A stretch of 21,836 bases of DNA. It comes from a virus. This document shows positions 6,596-13,168 of this stretch, piece after piece. How positions within the stretch are numbered: the stretch's first letter is position 1; the number at the start of each line of letters is the position of its first letter. Where the stretch lies: the IMG/VR virus record IMGVR_UViG_3300007276_000355, positions 1 to 21,836 of that record. One strand, written 5' to 3'. The translations under genes were made by a program, and so were the position numbers. Below the pieces are notes generated by a model that did no database searches, had not been told where the DNA came from, and was given only the letters and a program-made list of their open reading frames with translations.

Positions 6596-6882
6596 TGGAT
6601 CTAGAAGAGAAGATTATTCAGTGGCACAAGGATCGCAACCTGATCGACGGTTCAACAGATGCGCAGCAGTTCACCAAGCTGCTAGAAGAAGTGGATGAGC
6701 TGGGTGTAAACATTGTAATGAGCAAGCCAATAGTGGATGACATCGGGGACATCATGGTAGTGCTGATAAACATAGCGTACCGTAACAACCTGTCTATATG
6801 GGAGTGCATGTACCACGCATACAACGACATCAAATACCGCAAGGGTAAGATGGTAGATGGAATATTTGTTAAGGAGGAGTGA
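6595..6882 (+). CDS. MazG-like nucleotide pyrophosphohydrolase
   Basis: 95 residues starting MDLEEKIIQWHKDRNLIDG; the ATG overlaps the previous stop. A longer frame from 6505 lies inside the DUF3310 gene and is not used. It has the all-alpha NTP pyrophosphatase signature: KLLEEVDEL (EExxE) and, about 20 residues later, VDDIGDIMVVLINIA, where a D-D-x-x-D replaces the usual ExxD, and a C-terminal NDIKYRKGKMVDGIFVKE. MazG-like enzymes hydrolyse (d)NTPs or alarmone-type nucleotides to monophosphates, and phage copies may adjust nucleotide pools or host stress signals. It sits immediately before the DNA polymerase, which fits a role in nucleotide supply. Confidence 0.85.
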   Translation: MDLEEKIIQWHKDRNLIDGSTDAQQFTKLLEEVDELGVNIVMSKPIVDDIGDIMVVLINIAYRNNLSIWECMYHAYNDIKYRKGKMVDGIFVKEE

Positions 6883-8714
6883 TGGATCTTATTACGCTAG
6901 ACTTTGAAACGTATTATGACAAAGACTTTTCACTGCGTAAGATCACCCTAGAGAACTACATCCGCGACCCTCGTTTTGAGATCGTGGGTGTAGGTATCAA
7001 AGTAAACAATGGGGATACGGAGTGGGCGTCAGGCACGCACGAGGAATTACATGACTACTTACATACTTTCGATTGGAAGAACAGCATGGTACTGGCTCAC
7101 AATACTATGTTTGACGGTGCTATACTCAGTTGGCTTTTCAATATCCGTCCTCGTATCTGGGCTGATAGTCTGTGCATCGCTCGTGCTTTACACGGTGTTG
7201 AAGTGGGTGGCAGTCTTGCGGTGTTGGCTGAACGATACGGTATCGGCAAGAAAGGAACCGAAGTGCTCGACGCAGTGGGACTTAGAAGACTAGACTTCTC
7301 TGACGAACAGCTCGACAGTTACGGCGACTACTGCATCAACGATGTGGAACTAACATATAAGTTATTTACCATCATGGGTAAAAACTTCCCGAAGAAAGAG
7401 ATGCGCATCATAGACATGACCTTACGTATGTTTATTGAGCCAGTGTTGGAGTTAAACCTACCACTACTGGAGACACATCTAGAGAACACTAAGAAGGCCA
7501 AGGAAGCGTTAGTTGAATCTTCTGGGGTTACCAAGACAGACTTAATGAGTAACCCAAAGTTCGCTAAGTTACTAGAAGGGCATGGGGTGCACCCCCCGAT
7601 GAAGATAAGCCTGACCACAGGCAAGCAGACATACGCGTTTGCTAAGAACGATGAAGGGTTCAAGGCACTACTAGACCACGAAACCCCTGAGGTAGTTGCA
7701 CTGGTAGAGTCACGACTAGGGGTTAAAAGTTCTCTCGAAGAATCACGTACAGAGAGGTTTATAGGTATTGCACAACGTGGGCTTCTCCCGGTACCTGTGA
7801 GGTATTACGCTGCGCACACTGGCAGATGGGGTGGGGATGACAAGATTAACATCCAAAACCTACCGAGCCGTGGTGTGAATGGTAAGGTACTGAAGACGAG
7901 TATCGTAGCCCCTGAGGGACACGTATTGATTGACTGTGACTCCTCGCAGATTGAAGCTCGCGTACTAGCGTGGTTGGCGGGGCAGGATGATTTGGTACAA
8001 GCGTTCGCCGACAAGGAAGATGTGTATATAAAGATGGCGGCACGTATCTATGACATACCCGAGGGAGAAGTTACAGGGGAGCAACGGTTTGTAGGTAAGA
8101 CTACTATCCTCGGCGCAGGGTATGGCATGGGGTCGGTACGGTTTGCGGAACAGTTGAAGTCCTTCGGTACTACTATGGCGCCCGCCGAAGCACAGCGGGT
8201 AGTACAAATATACCGCGACGCTAACTGGAAGATCGCACAGCTATGGCGTTCGTCACAACACATGTTGGTAGCTATGTCACGGGGAGACGACTTTACATAC
8301 GGAGTCAACGATATAGTCCGGTGTGTAACGCGTAATGGTACGGCGGGTATCAAGTTGCCGTCAGGGTTGTGGATGAAGTACACCGACCTACAGTTTGAAC
8401 AAGGGGCGCGGGGGCCAGAGTTTAGCTATCGAACACGCCGTGGTCGGACACGTATATACGGTGGTAAGGTAGTAGAGAACGTATGCCAAGCTATTGCTAG
8501 GTGTATCATGGGAGAGCAGATGCTAGATATTGCGCGCAGGTATAAGATTGCGCTTACAGTACATGACTCCGTGGTATGCTGCGTTAAGGAAAGTGAAGTA
8601 GATGAAGCACGTGAGTACATCGAGTCGTGCATGAATAAGACACCGGCATGGGCAGACGGGTTACCTATTGCGTGCGAGTCTGGTACTGGTAAATCATACG
8701 GAGAAGCAGGATGA
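6882..8714 (+). CDS. polA-like: DNA polymerase, family A, with 3'-5' exonuclease domain
   Basis: 610 residues from the ATG at 6882, which follows AAGGAGGA; a GTG one codon earlier is possible. The N-terminal DEDDy exonuclease is intact: LDFETYYD (D7, E9), AHNTMFDG and YCINDVELT. The polymerase half has motif A DCDSSQIEAR (catalytic D353), motif B RFVGKTTILGAGYGMG, and motif C VHDSVV (H561, D562). The E. coli Pol I Phe762 position is Leu410 here, and the Glu of the usual HDE motif is Ser563. There is no 5'-3' exonuclease domain, as usual in phages. It is the replicative polymerase and should act with the primase-helicase and SSB encoded downstream. The stop overlaps the next gene. Confidence 0.97.
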   Translation: MDLITLDFETYYDKDFSLRKITLENYIRDPRFEIVGVGIKVNNGDTEWASGTHEELHDYLHTFDWKNSMVLAHNTMFDGAILSWLFNIRPRIWADSLCIARALHGVEVGGSLAVLAERYGIGKKGTEVLDAVGLRRLDFSDEQLDSYGDYCINDVELTYKLFTIMGKNFPKKEMRIIDMTLRMFIEPVLELNLPLLETHLENTKKAKEALVESSGVTKTDLMSNPKFAKLLEGHGVHPPMKISLTTGKQTYAFAKNDEGFKALLDHETPEVVALVESRLGVKSSLEESRTERFIGIAQRGLLPVPVRYYAAHTGRWGGDDKINIQNLPSRGVNGKVLKTSIVAPEGHVLIDCDSSQIEARVLAWLAGQDDLVQAFADKEDVYIKMAARIYDIPEGEVTGEQRFVGKTTILGAGYGMGSVRFAEQLKSFGTTMAPAEAQRVVQIYRDANWKIAQLWRSSQHMLVAMSRGDDFTYGVNDIVRCVTRNGTAGIKLPSGLWMKYTDLQFEQGARGPEFSYRTRRGRTRIYGGKVVENVCQAIARCIMGEQMLDIARRYKIALTVHDSVVCCVKESEVDEAREYIESCMNKTPAWADGLPIACESGTGKSYGEAG

Positions 8715-8998
8715 GCGACGATAAAGTTATATCAATGAAAGACTTCAAGAAGACTGAGATGGAGTTGAATGGTACACGACCTTCTGAGGAAAATTACGTT
8801 GGGTACACCAAGGTGATGATAGTGAAGGATGACGAACATATACTCGCCATAGTTGAACAGGGTGTAGAGGATGATGATGGTAACGATGTAGGCGTATCCG
8901 GCATAACTTTGGATTACAACGAGCTACTGGTAGTGATGGGCCAACTAGAGGAATGTAAAAATAAGATGGCGGACATCCTGCGAGAGGGAGAAGACTAG
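8711..8998 (+). CDS. Acidic hypothetical protein (95 aa)
   Basis: ATGA overlap with the polymerase gene. The product starts MSDDKVISMKDFKKTEMEL and is acidic, with a predicted beta segment (TKVMIVKDDEHILAIVEQG), a DDDGNDVG loop, and a C-terminal helix (ELLVVMGQLEECKNKMADIL). No domain is recognised. Its coupling to the polymerase gene suggests a role in replication, but no sequence motif supports any specific function. Confidence 0.7.
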   Translation: MSDDKVISMKDFKKTEMELNGTRPSEENYVGYTKVMIVKDDEHILAIVEQGVEDDDGNDVGVSGITLDYNELLVVMGQLEECKNKMADILREGED

Positions 8999-9084
8999 TG
9001 AAAAGATTACTCGTTTTGGCGGCCTACTTCGGTGGGGGCTTTATAGTCGGTAGCGTGTTAGTCGCGTTATGGAGAATGTTATGA
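8998..9084 (+). CDS. Hydrophobic micropeptide, GTG start (28 aa)
   Basis: The GTG shares a base with the preceding TAG and has GAGGGAG upstream; the frame ends in an ATGA overlap with the nuclease gene. The 28 residues begin VKRLLVLAAYFGGGFIVGSV and form one membrane helix with a basic N-terminus, so a cytoplasmic N-terminus is expected. The neat overlaps at both ends support translation, perhaps mainly to couple the two neighbours. It could be a small membrane effector; nothing more can be said. Confidence 0.5.
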   Translation: MKRLLVLAAYFGGGFIVGSVLVALWRML

Positions 9085-9764
9085 GTCTAATAGATAAAGT
9101 AAAGCCGTGGTCGTTCTCAAGGATTAAATCTTTTGAACAGTGTCCCAAGAAGTTCTACCACCTGAAGATCTCAAAGGATTATAGGGAGCCTGAGACTGAC
9201 GCTATGTTGTACGGTACTGCCGTACACTTGGCCGCTGAGGAATACATACGTGATGGCACACCTGTACCTGAGAAGTATGCGTACGTTAAGCCTGTGCTAG
9301 ATAGCCTAATGCGTTTTGAGGGAGAGTTCCTATGTGAGTACGAGATGGGACTGACTGAAGACCTAGAGGCGTGCGGGTTCAAGGCCGATGACGTGTGGTA
9401 TAGAGGCATCGCTGACTTGGTTATCCTGAATAGGGAAGAGAAGACCGCATATGTTATTGACTACAAGACAAGTAAAAACACTCGCTATGCAGACAAAGGT
9501 CAGCTAGAATTGATGGCATTAGCTACCTTTAAACACTTCCCTGAAGTAGAGACAGTCAAAGGTGGCCTCTTGTTTGTAGTATGTGAAGAGCTAATCAAAG
9601 ACGAGTATAAGAAAGAAGATGCTCCGAAGCTATGGGCTAAGTGGTTAGGTGACTACAAGCGTATGGAGAAAGCCTTTGAAGCAGATGTCTGGAACGCACA
9701 CCAAAGTGGCTTGTGCCGTAGGCATTGCATCGTAACTGAATGTGTACACAACGGTAGAAACTAA
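9081..9764 (+). CDS. PD-(D/E)XK nuclease, RecB/Cas4-like
   Basis: 227 residues from the ATG at 9081, preferred over the one at 9069 because GGAGAA lies six bases before it and it forms an ATGA overlap. The motifs run in order: WSFSRIKSFEQCPKKFY at the N-terminus, YGTAVHLAAEEYI (motif I His), GIADLVI with D112, VIDYKTSK with D127 and K129, and the QLELMALA helix. This is the RecB/Cas4 nuclease pattern. One N-terminal cysteine (C21) and three C-terminal cysteines (C212, C216, C221) are placed like the Fe-S ligands of Cas4/AddB enzymes, although the spacing C-x3-C-x4-C is unusual. It is likely a DNA exonuclease for recombination or end processing. No cas1 or cas2 gene is nearby, so CRISPR adaptation is not implied. 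Confidence 0.88.
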   Translation: MSLIDKVKPWSFSRIKSFEQCPKKFYHLKISKDYREPETDAMLYGTAVHLAAEEYIRDGTPVPEKYAYVKPVLDSLMRFEGEFLCEYEMGLTEDLEACGFKADDVWYRGIADLVILNREEKTAYVIDYKTSKNTRYADKGQLELMALATFKHFPEVETVKGGLLFVVCEELIKDEYKKEDAPKLWAKWLGDYKRMEKAFEADVWNAHQSGLCRRHCIVTECVHNGRN

Positions 9765-10012
9765 TGCCCTACAAGAACAAAGCTGATCGTAAGAAACAAA
9801 CTAACGCACCCGTAGGTAGCCCTGCACATGAAGCACGTATGGAAAGACAACGTGCTAGACGTAAGTTTGATAAGAATAACGGTTATGAGAAGCGTAAGGG
9901 CAAAGACTTGAGCCACCGTAAGGCGTTGGCAAAAGGTGGTAGTAATAAGGATGGAGTGTACGTGGAGTGTTCAAGTAAGAACCGCGCCCGTAATGGGCAC
10001 TCAAAGAAATAA
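9764..10012 (+). CDS. HNH-like small basic protein (82 aa)
   Basis: The ATG shares a base with the previous stop. The protein is very basic, starting MPYKNKADRKKQTNAP and containing RMERQRARRKF. Its C-terminal part, DLSHRKALAKGGSN followed by ECSSKNRARNGHSKK, resembles the core of short HNH endonucleases (D-H-x-x-P-L-x-x-G-G-S-N ... N-R). The N-terminal zinc-binding cysteines of full HNH enzymes are absent, and the first residue pair is S-H rather than D-H. It may be a minimal or inactive HNH protein, or simply a DNA-binding protein. It is the last gene before the regulatory region at 10,013-10,260. Confidence 0.6.
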   Translation: MPYKNKADRKKQTNAPVGSPAHEARMERQRARRKFDKNNGYEKRKGKDLSHRKALAKGGSNKDGVYVECSSKNRARNGHSKK

Positions 10013-10023
10013 GTGTGTGTAGG

Positions 10024-10053
10024 TTGAGACGCTTACTATGATGCGTCTATAAA
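10024..10053 (+). promoter_or_regulatory. Sigma70-like promoter with internal inverted repeat (putative operator)
   Basis: A -35 box TTGAGA at 10024-10029 and a -10 box TATAAA at 10048-10053, separated by 18 bases, match the host sigma70 consensus well. The inverted repeat AGACGC (10027-10032) and GCGTCT (10043-10048) spans the spacer, where a repressor dimer could block RNA polymerase. Transcription would start near 10060 and read into the structured leader and the SNF2 helicase gene. This is a prediction from sequence alone. Confidence 0.55.
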
Positions 10054-10059
10054 CAACGT

Positions 10060-10260
10060 GGTATGTAGCTCAGTATCCTCTGGCTACGATGTGCTCATTC
10101 AGGCACTATCAACCGCAAAAATCGTAGCAGCTCAGTGGGGGGTTGTAAATCATGGCCCTCCATGATAAGCGGGACTAGCCCCACCGGAGCGGACGGGGCC
10201 ACTAAATTCAAAGCGCGTTGTGGACACCCACTTCGTGCTATTTCTCATCGGAGTTAATAA
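10060..10260 (+). promoter_or_regulatory. Structured 5' leader of the helicase operon (candidate RNA element)
   Basis: No gene is visible here. The sequence has several perfect stems: GCTACGAT (10083-10090) with ATCGTAGC (10121-10128), enclosing GTGCT/GGCAC (10091-10106); ATCATGG/CCATGAT with a CCCT loop (10149-10166); and GCCCC/GGGGC (10178-10199) with an inner CCG/CGG. Competing pairings also exist: GTAGC at 10065-10069 can pair with GCTAC at 10083-10087, and GTGGGG (10135-10140) with CCCCAC (10179-10184). AGCTCAGT occurs twice (10067-10074, 10129-10136). It ends with a GGAG ribosome site before the ATG at 10261. It could be a regulatory leader RNA; it does not fold as a canonical tRNA. Confidence 0.5.
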
Positions 10261-11796
10261 ATGGAAATCATTGATAACAAGGCGTTGCTGCTTAGACTAC
10301 GCAACCCTAAACACGTGACAACAGTTATACCTAAGAGCAAAGAGTTGTCTGACAATCGAGTACTTGTGAGTTGGGGTATGGAAGAAGCGCGAGTACTTAG
10401 GAACTTAAACATTAAAGCCCCATCCCCAATACTACGAGAGTATGAGTGGACAGGTAAGTACGATCCCTTCGACCACCAGAAAGACACGGCAGGGTTCTTT
10501 ACTATGAACCAAAAGTCATTCTGTTTTAACGAGCAGGGTACAGGTAAGACAGCCAGTGCTATATGGGCGGCTGACTACTTACTAAACAAAGGCATCATCA
10601 ATAGAGTGTTGGTTATATGCCCACTGTCTATTATGGATTCCGCATGGCGCAACGACCTGTTTACCTTTGCCATGCACCGATCAGTTGACGTGGCCTACGG
10701 AGCTAAAGATAAGAGGCGTAAGATAATCGAGGGGGACGCTCAGTTCGTCATCATCAACTACGATGGTGTAGAGATAGTACAAGACGCTGTAGCGGATGGG
10801 GGGTTTGACTTAATAATTATTGATGAAGCTACCCACTACAAGAACCCGCAGACTAAACGATGGAAGGTGCTCAACAAGTTAGTCAAGCCAGAGACATGGC
10901 TATGGATGATGACAGGTACACCCGCTGCACAAAGTCCCGTGGACGCATATGGATTAGCCAAGTTGGTAAACCCTAATAAGGTACCGAGGTTCTTAGGTTC
11001 GTTCCGTGATCAGGTTATGCAGAAGGTCACTAACTTTAAGTGGGTGCCTAAAGAGACGGCGACGGATACAGTCCACAGAGTACTACAACCTGCAATACGT
11101 TTCACTAAAGATGAGTGTCTAGACCTACCGCCCATGGTATACGTTAAGCGTGAGGTAGAACTAACTCGACAGCAGAAGAAGTACTACAAAGAACTGAAGA
11201 GTAAGATGGTCATGCAAGCGGCGGGGGAACAGATCACAGCGGCTAACGCGGCGGTTAATATGAATAAGCTACTACAAATATCTGCGGGCGCAGTGTATAC
11301 CGACGATGGAGATTCTGTAGAGTTTGACATCAAGCACCGATACAAAGTGCTACAAGAGGTGATTGCCGAATCTAGTAAGAAGGTACTCGTGTTCGTACCG
11401 TTCAGGCATACCATTGATATGCTAGTAGAGAAGTTACACAAAGACAAGGTAACCACTGAGGTAATACGGGGGGATGTACCTGCGGGCAAGCGAACTGAGA
11501 TATTTAAGAAGTTCCAAACAAGCGATGACCCACAAGTGTTAGTTATTCAGCCACAGTCAGCCGCGCATGGTGTAACCCTAACTGCGGCGAATACGGTTGT
11601 ATGGTGGGGGCCGACAAGTTCGCTGGAAACCTACGCGCAAGCTAACGCACGTGTACACAGGTCTGGACAAGATCAGAAGTGTACCATCGTCCAGCTAGTT
11701 GGTAGTCACGCAGAGAAACGCGTATATGCGTTACTTGACAATAGAATTGACGTACATACAAAGATGATCGACCTTTATAAAGAAATACTTGACTAG
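10261..11796 (+). CDS. SNF2-family DNA helicase/translocase
   Basis: 511 residues with both RecA-like lobes of superfamily 2. Lobe 1: FNEQGTGKTASA (motif I, K96), VLVICPLSIM (Ia), IIIDEATHYKN (motif II, D188, E189) and MTGTPAAQSP (III). Lobe 2: VLVFVPFRHT, IRGDVPAGKR, then VLVIQPQSAAHGVTL (V) and ANARVHRSGQDQKC (VI, with arginine fingers). This is the compact SNF2 layout found in phages and plasmids, with no accessory domains. SNF2 proteins move along double-stranded DNA using ATP and do not strictly unwind it; phage versions are thought to help replication or recombination. It heads the operon behind the promoter and leader at 10,024-10,260. The start follows GGAG eight bases upstream. Confidence 0.93.
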   Translation: MEIIDNKALLLRLRNPKHVTTVIPKSKELSDNRVLVSWGMEEARVLRNLNIKAPSPILREYEWTGKYDPFDHQKDTAGFFTMNQKSFCFNEQGTGKTASAIWAADYLLNKGIINRVLVICPLSIMDSAWRNDLFTFAMHRSVDVAYGAKDKRRKIIEGDAQFVIINYDGVEIVQDAVADGGFDLIIIDEATHYKNPQTKRWKVLNKLVKPETWLWMMTGTPAAQSPVDAYGLAKLVNPNKVPRFLGSFRDQVMQKVTNFKWVPKETATDTVHRVLQPAIRFTKDECLDLPPMVYVKREVELTRQQKKYYKELKSKMVMQAAGEQITAANAAVNMNKLLQISAGAVYTDDGDSVEFDIKHRYKVLQEVIAESSKKVLVFVPFRHTIDMLVEKLHKDKVTTEVIRGDVPAGKRTEIFKKFQTSDDPQVLVIQPQSAAHGVTLTAANTVVWWGPTSSLETYAQANARVHRSGQDQKCTIVQLVGSHAEKRVYALLDNRIDVHTKMIDLYKEILD

Positions 11797-11804
11797 GGGG
11801 TTAT

Positions 11805-11864
11805 ATGGGAATAGAGTGTACTTCCTGTCACCAAGTAGAGGTTAATTATGAGCGATGTAGTTAA
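11805..11864 (+). CDS. Possible 19-aa leader micropeptide with CxxCH
   Basis: An ATG at 11805, eight bases after the helicase stop and preceded by a G-run, opens a frame for MGIECTSCHQVEVNYERCS. It ends 17 bases inside the next gene. The CxxCH and a third cysteine could bind metal, but the frame is too short to judge. It may serve only to couple translation to the next gene. Confidence 0.25.
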   Translation: MGIECTSCHQVEVNYERCS

Positions 11865-12243
11865 TGCGGAGAAGCTGACGGAGACCTATCTAAAGATAAG
11901 AGATAAACGGTCTAAGATGTCCGCAGAGTTTAAGGAAAAGGACAAGGCACTTACTGCCCAAATGGATAAAGTAAAACGCGCACTACTAGATTACTGTGCT
12001 GAGCATGGACTAGATAGCGTTAAAACTCCTGCGGGACTGTTTTACAGGTCAGTTAAGACTAGATACTGGACGAGCGATTGGGAATCTATGTATAAGTTTG
12101 TTCTAGAGAACGAGATACCTGAGTTCTTCGACAAGCGTCTTAACCAAGCCAGTGTGAAGCAGTACTTGGAGGAAAACCCCGACCTCGTACCTAAAGGTCT
12201 TAATGTAGATTCAGAATACGCAATAGCGGTGAGGAAGAAATAA
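11848..12243 (+). CDS. Conserved phage protein of unknown function (131 aa)
   Basis: GAGGTT lies before the ATG. The first 65 residues are a coiled-coil-like helix (ETYLKIRDKRSKMSAEFKEK); the second half contains SVKTRYWTSDWESMYKF and ends with LEENPDLVPKGLNVDSEYAI. The combination of an N-terminal helix with the 'VKTRYW...DW.SMYKF' and 'ENPDLVPKGLN' blocks is one I recognise as widespread in phage replication operons, always annotated as hypothetical. Its position between SNF2 helicase and SSB suggests a replication or recombination accessory role. No catalytic motif is present. Confidence 0.8.
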   Translation: MSDVVNAEKLTETYLKIRDKRSKMSAEFKEKDKALTAQMDKVKRALLDYCAEHGLDSVKTPAGLFYRSVKTRYWTSDWESMYKFVLENEIPEFFDKRLNQASVKQYLEENPDLVPKGLNVDSEYAIAVRKK

Positions 12244-12488
12244 TGGAACAATTTGTAACTACTGAGGACGTGGCAAAACATTTTCAAGTGTCGATTGCTA
12301 CTGTCCGTGCATGGGTTCGTAAGGGTGACATACCTGAAGACACCTACGCGCACTTCGGTAACACGTACCGGTTTAAGTTAAGCTCTGTAGTTGAGTCTCT
12401 GTTAAAGAATAAGTCTGATGCAGATGATGCGCAAGAAGTGGACTCTCTGGTCGAAGACCTGTCGTGGGATGCAGGAGAGGATGTATAG
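12243..12488 (+). CDS. Excisionase/MerR-like HTH DNA-binding protein
   Basis: 81 residues; the ATG shares a base with the preceding TAA and has GAGGAAG upstream. The N-terminal part, TTEDVAKHFQVSIATVRAWV followed by RKGDIPEDTYAHFGNTYRFK, is a typical winged helix-turn-helix of the excisionase (HTH_17) type: helix-turn-helix, wing, then the start of a further helix. The C-terminal 25 residues are acidic and probably disordered. Such proteins bend DNA in recombination or act as regulators. No integrase is in the window, so a role in excision cannot be claimed; it may regulate this operon or bind the origin. Confidence 0.8.
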   Translation: MEQFVTTEDVAKHFQVSIATVRAWVRKGDIPEDTYAHFGNTYRFKLSSVVESLLKNKSDADDAQEVDSLVEDLSWDAGEDV

Positions 12489-13150
12489 TGAGTCGCCGAA
12501 TCAGTATCCGTGGTGGAGAGATTAGAACCATAGATGGTGCCGTAGCTTCACAGGCTAAAGACTCAATAGACATTGTTATTGTAAACGCCGCCCCTATATC
12601 ACGTTCGTACTACGACAACACGTATGACCCGAACGTAGTAAAGGCTCCGGTATGTTGGTCACCTGATACGCAAGTACCCGCATCGGATGTACCAGAAGGA
12701 CAGATACAATCTAGTAGGTGTATGGATTGCACCCAGAACGTAAGAGGTTCAGGACAGAACGGTGGTAGAGCGTGTAGGTTTGCCCAACGCCTTGCCATTG
12801 CATTGCCCAACGACCTAGGTGTAGTTTACAGACTACAGTTACCCGCTACTTCTATATACGGTAGAGGGAGTAATGGCGACATGCCCTTACAGGAATACGT
12901 GAAGTTTTTATCCGCACGTGATTCTGTAGCTACTGGGGTTGTTACCAAGATGTATGTTGATAAAGAAAGTGTAGTACCTAAACTCTATTTTAAAGCTGTA
13001 CGACCACTAACCGAAAATGAGTTGGATGTAGTAGATGTGGTGATCTCTGGGGATGACTCGCTAGAAGCGATACGCCAAGACGCATACAAACCACCTGAAT
13101 CCTCGAATCCTTTTGGTGTGGTAGATGGCTTTGACATAGACGCAAATTAA
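12488..13150 (+). CDS. Phage protein with cysteine cluster, SSB neighbour (220 aa)
   Basis: Starts at a GTG (12488) that shares a base with the previous TAG and has AGGAGAGG upstream; the longer frame from 12464 lies in the HTH gene. The product contains PISRSYYDNTYDPN, then CWSPD (about residue 54) and CMDCTQNVRGSGQNGGRAC, so four cysteines could bind zinc, and a beta-rich second half. It ends with NPFGVVDGFDIDAN, which closely matches a segment near the end of the next protein, an SSB. Similar proteins are common beside SSB genes in phages. A role in ssDNA binding or as an SSB partner is plausible but inferred. Confidence 0.75.
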   Translation: MSRRISIRGGEIRTIDGAVASQAKDSIDIVIVNAAPISRSYYDNTYDPNVVKAPVCWSPDTQVPASDVPEGQIQSSRCMDCTQNVRGSGQNGGRACRFAQRLAIALPNDLGVVYRLQLPATSIYGRGSNGDMPLQEYVKFLSARDSVATGVVTKMYVDKESVVPKLYFKAVRPLTENELDVVDVVISGDDSLEAIRQDAYKPPESSNPFGVVDGFDIDAN

Positions 13151-13168
13151 ATTATAGGAAAAATTGAT

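Noticed and set aside
9081-9764. Part of a CRISPR-Cas system (Cas4)
   Set aside because: No cas1/cas2 genes and no regularly spaced direct repeats with spacers are present anywhere in the window.
10060-10150. tRNA-like GTAGCTCAGT and AGCTCAGT segments
   Set aside because: They resemble the D-arm of a tRNA, but no matching acceptor stem, anticodon arm and T-arm (GGTTCGA-type) could be laid out around either copy.
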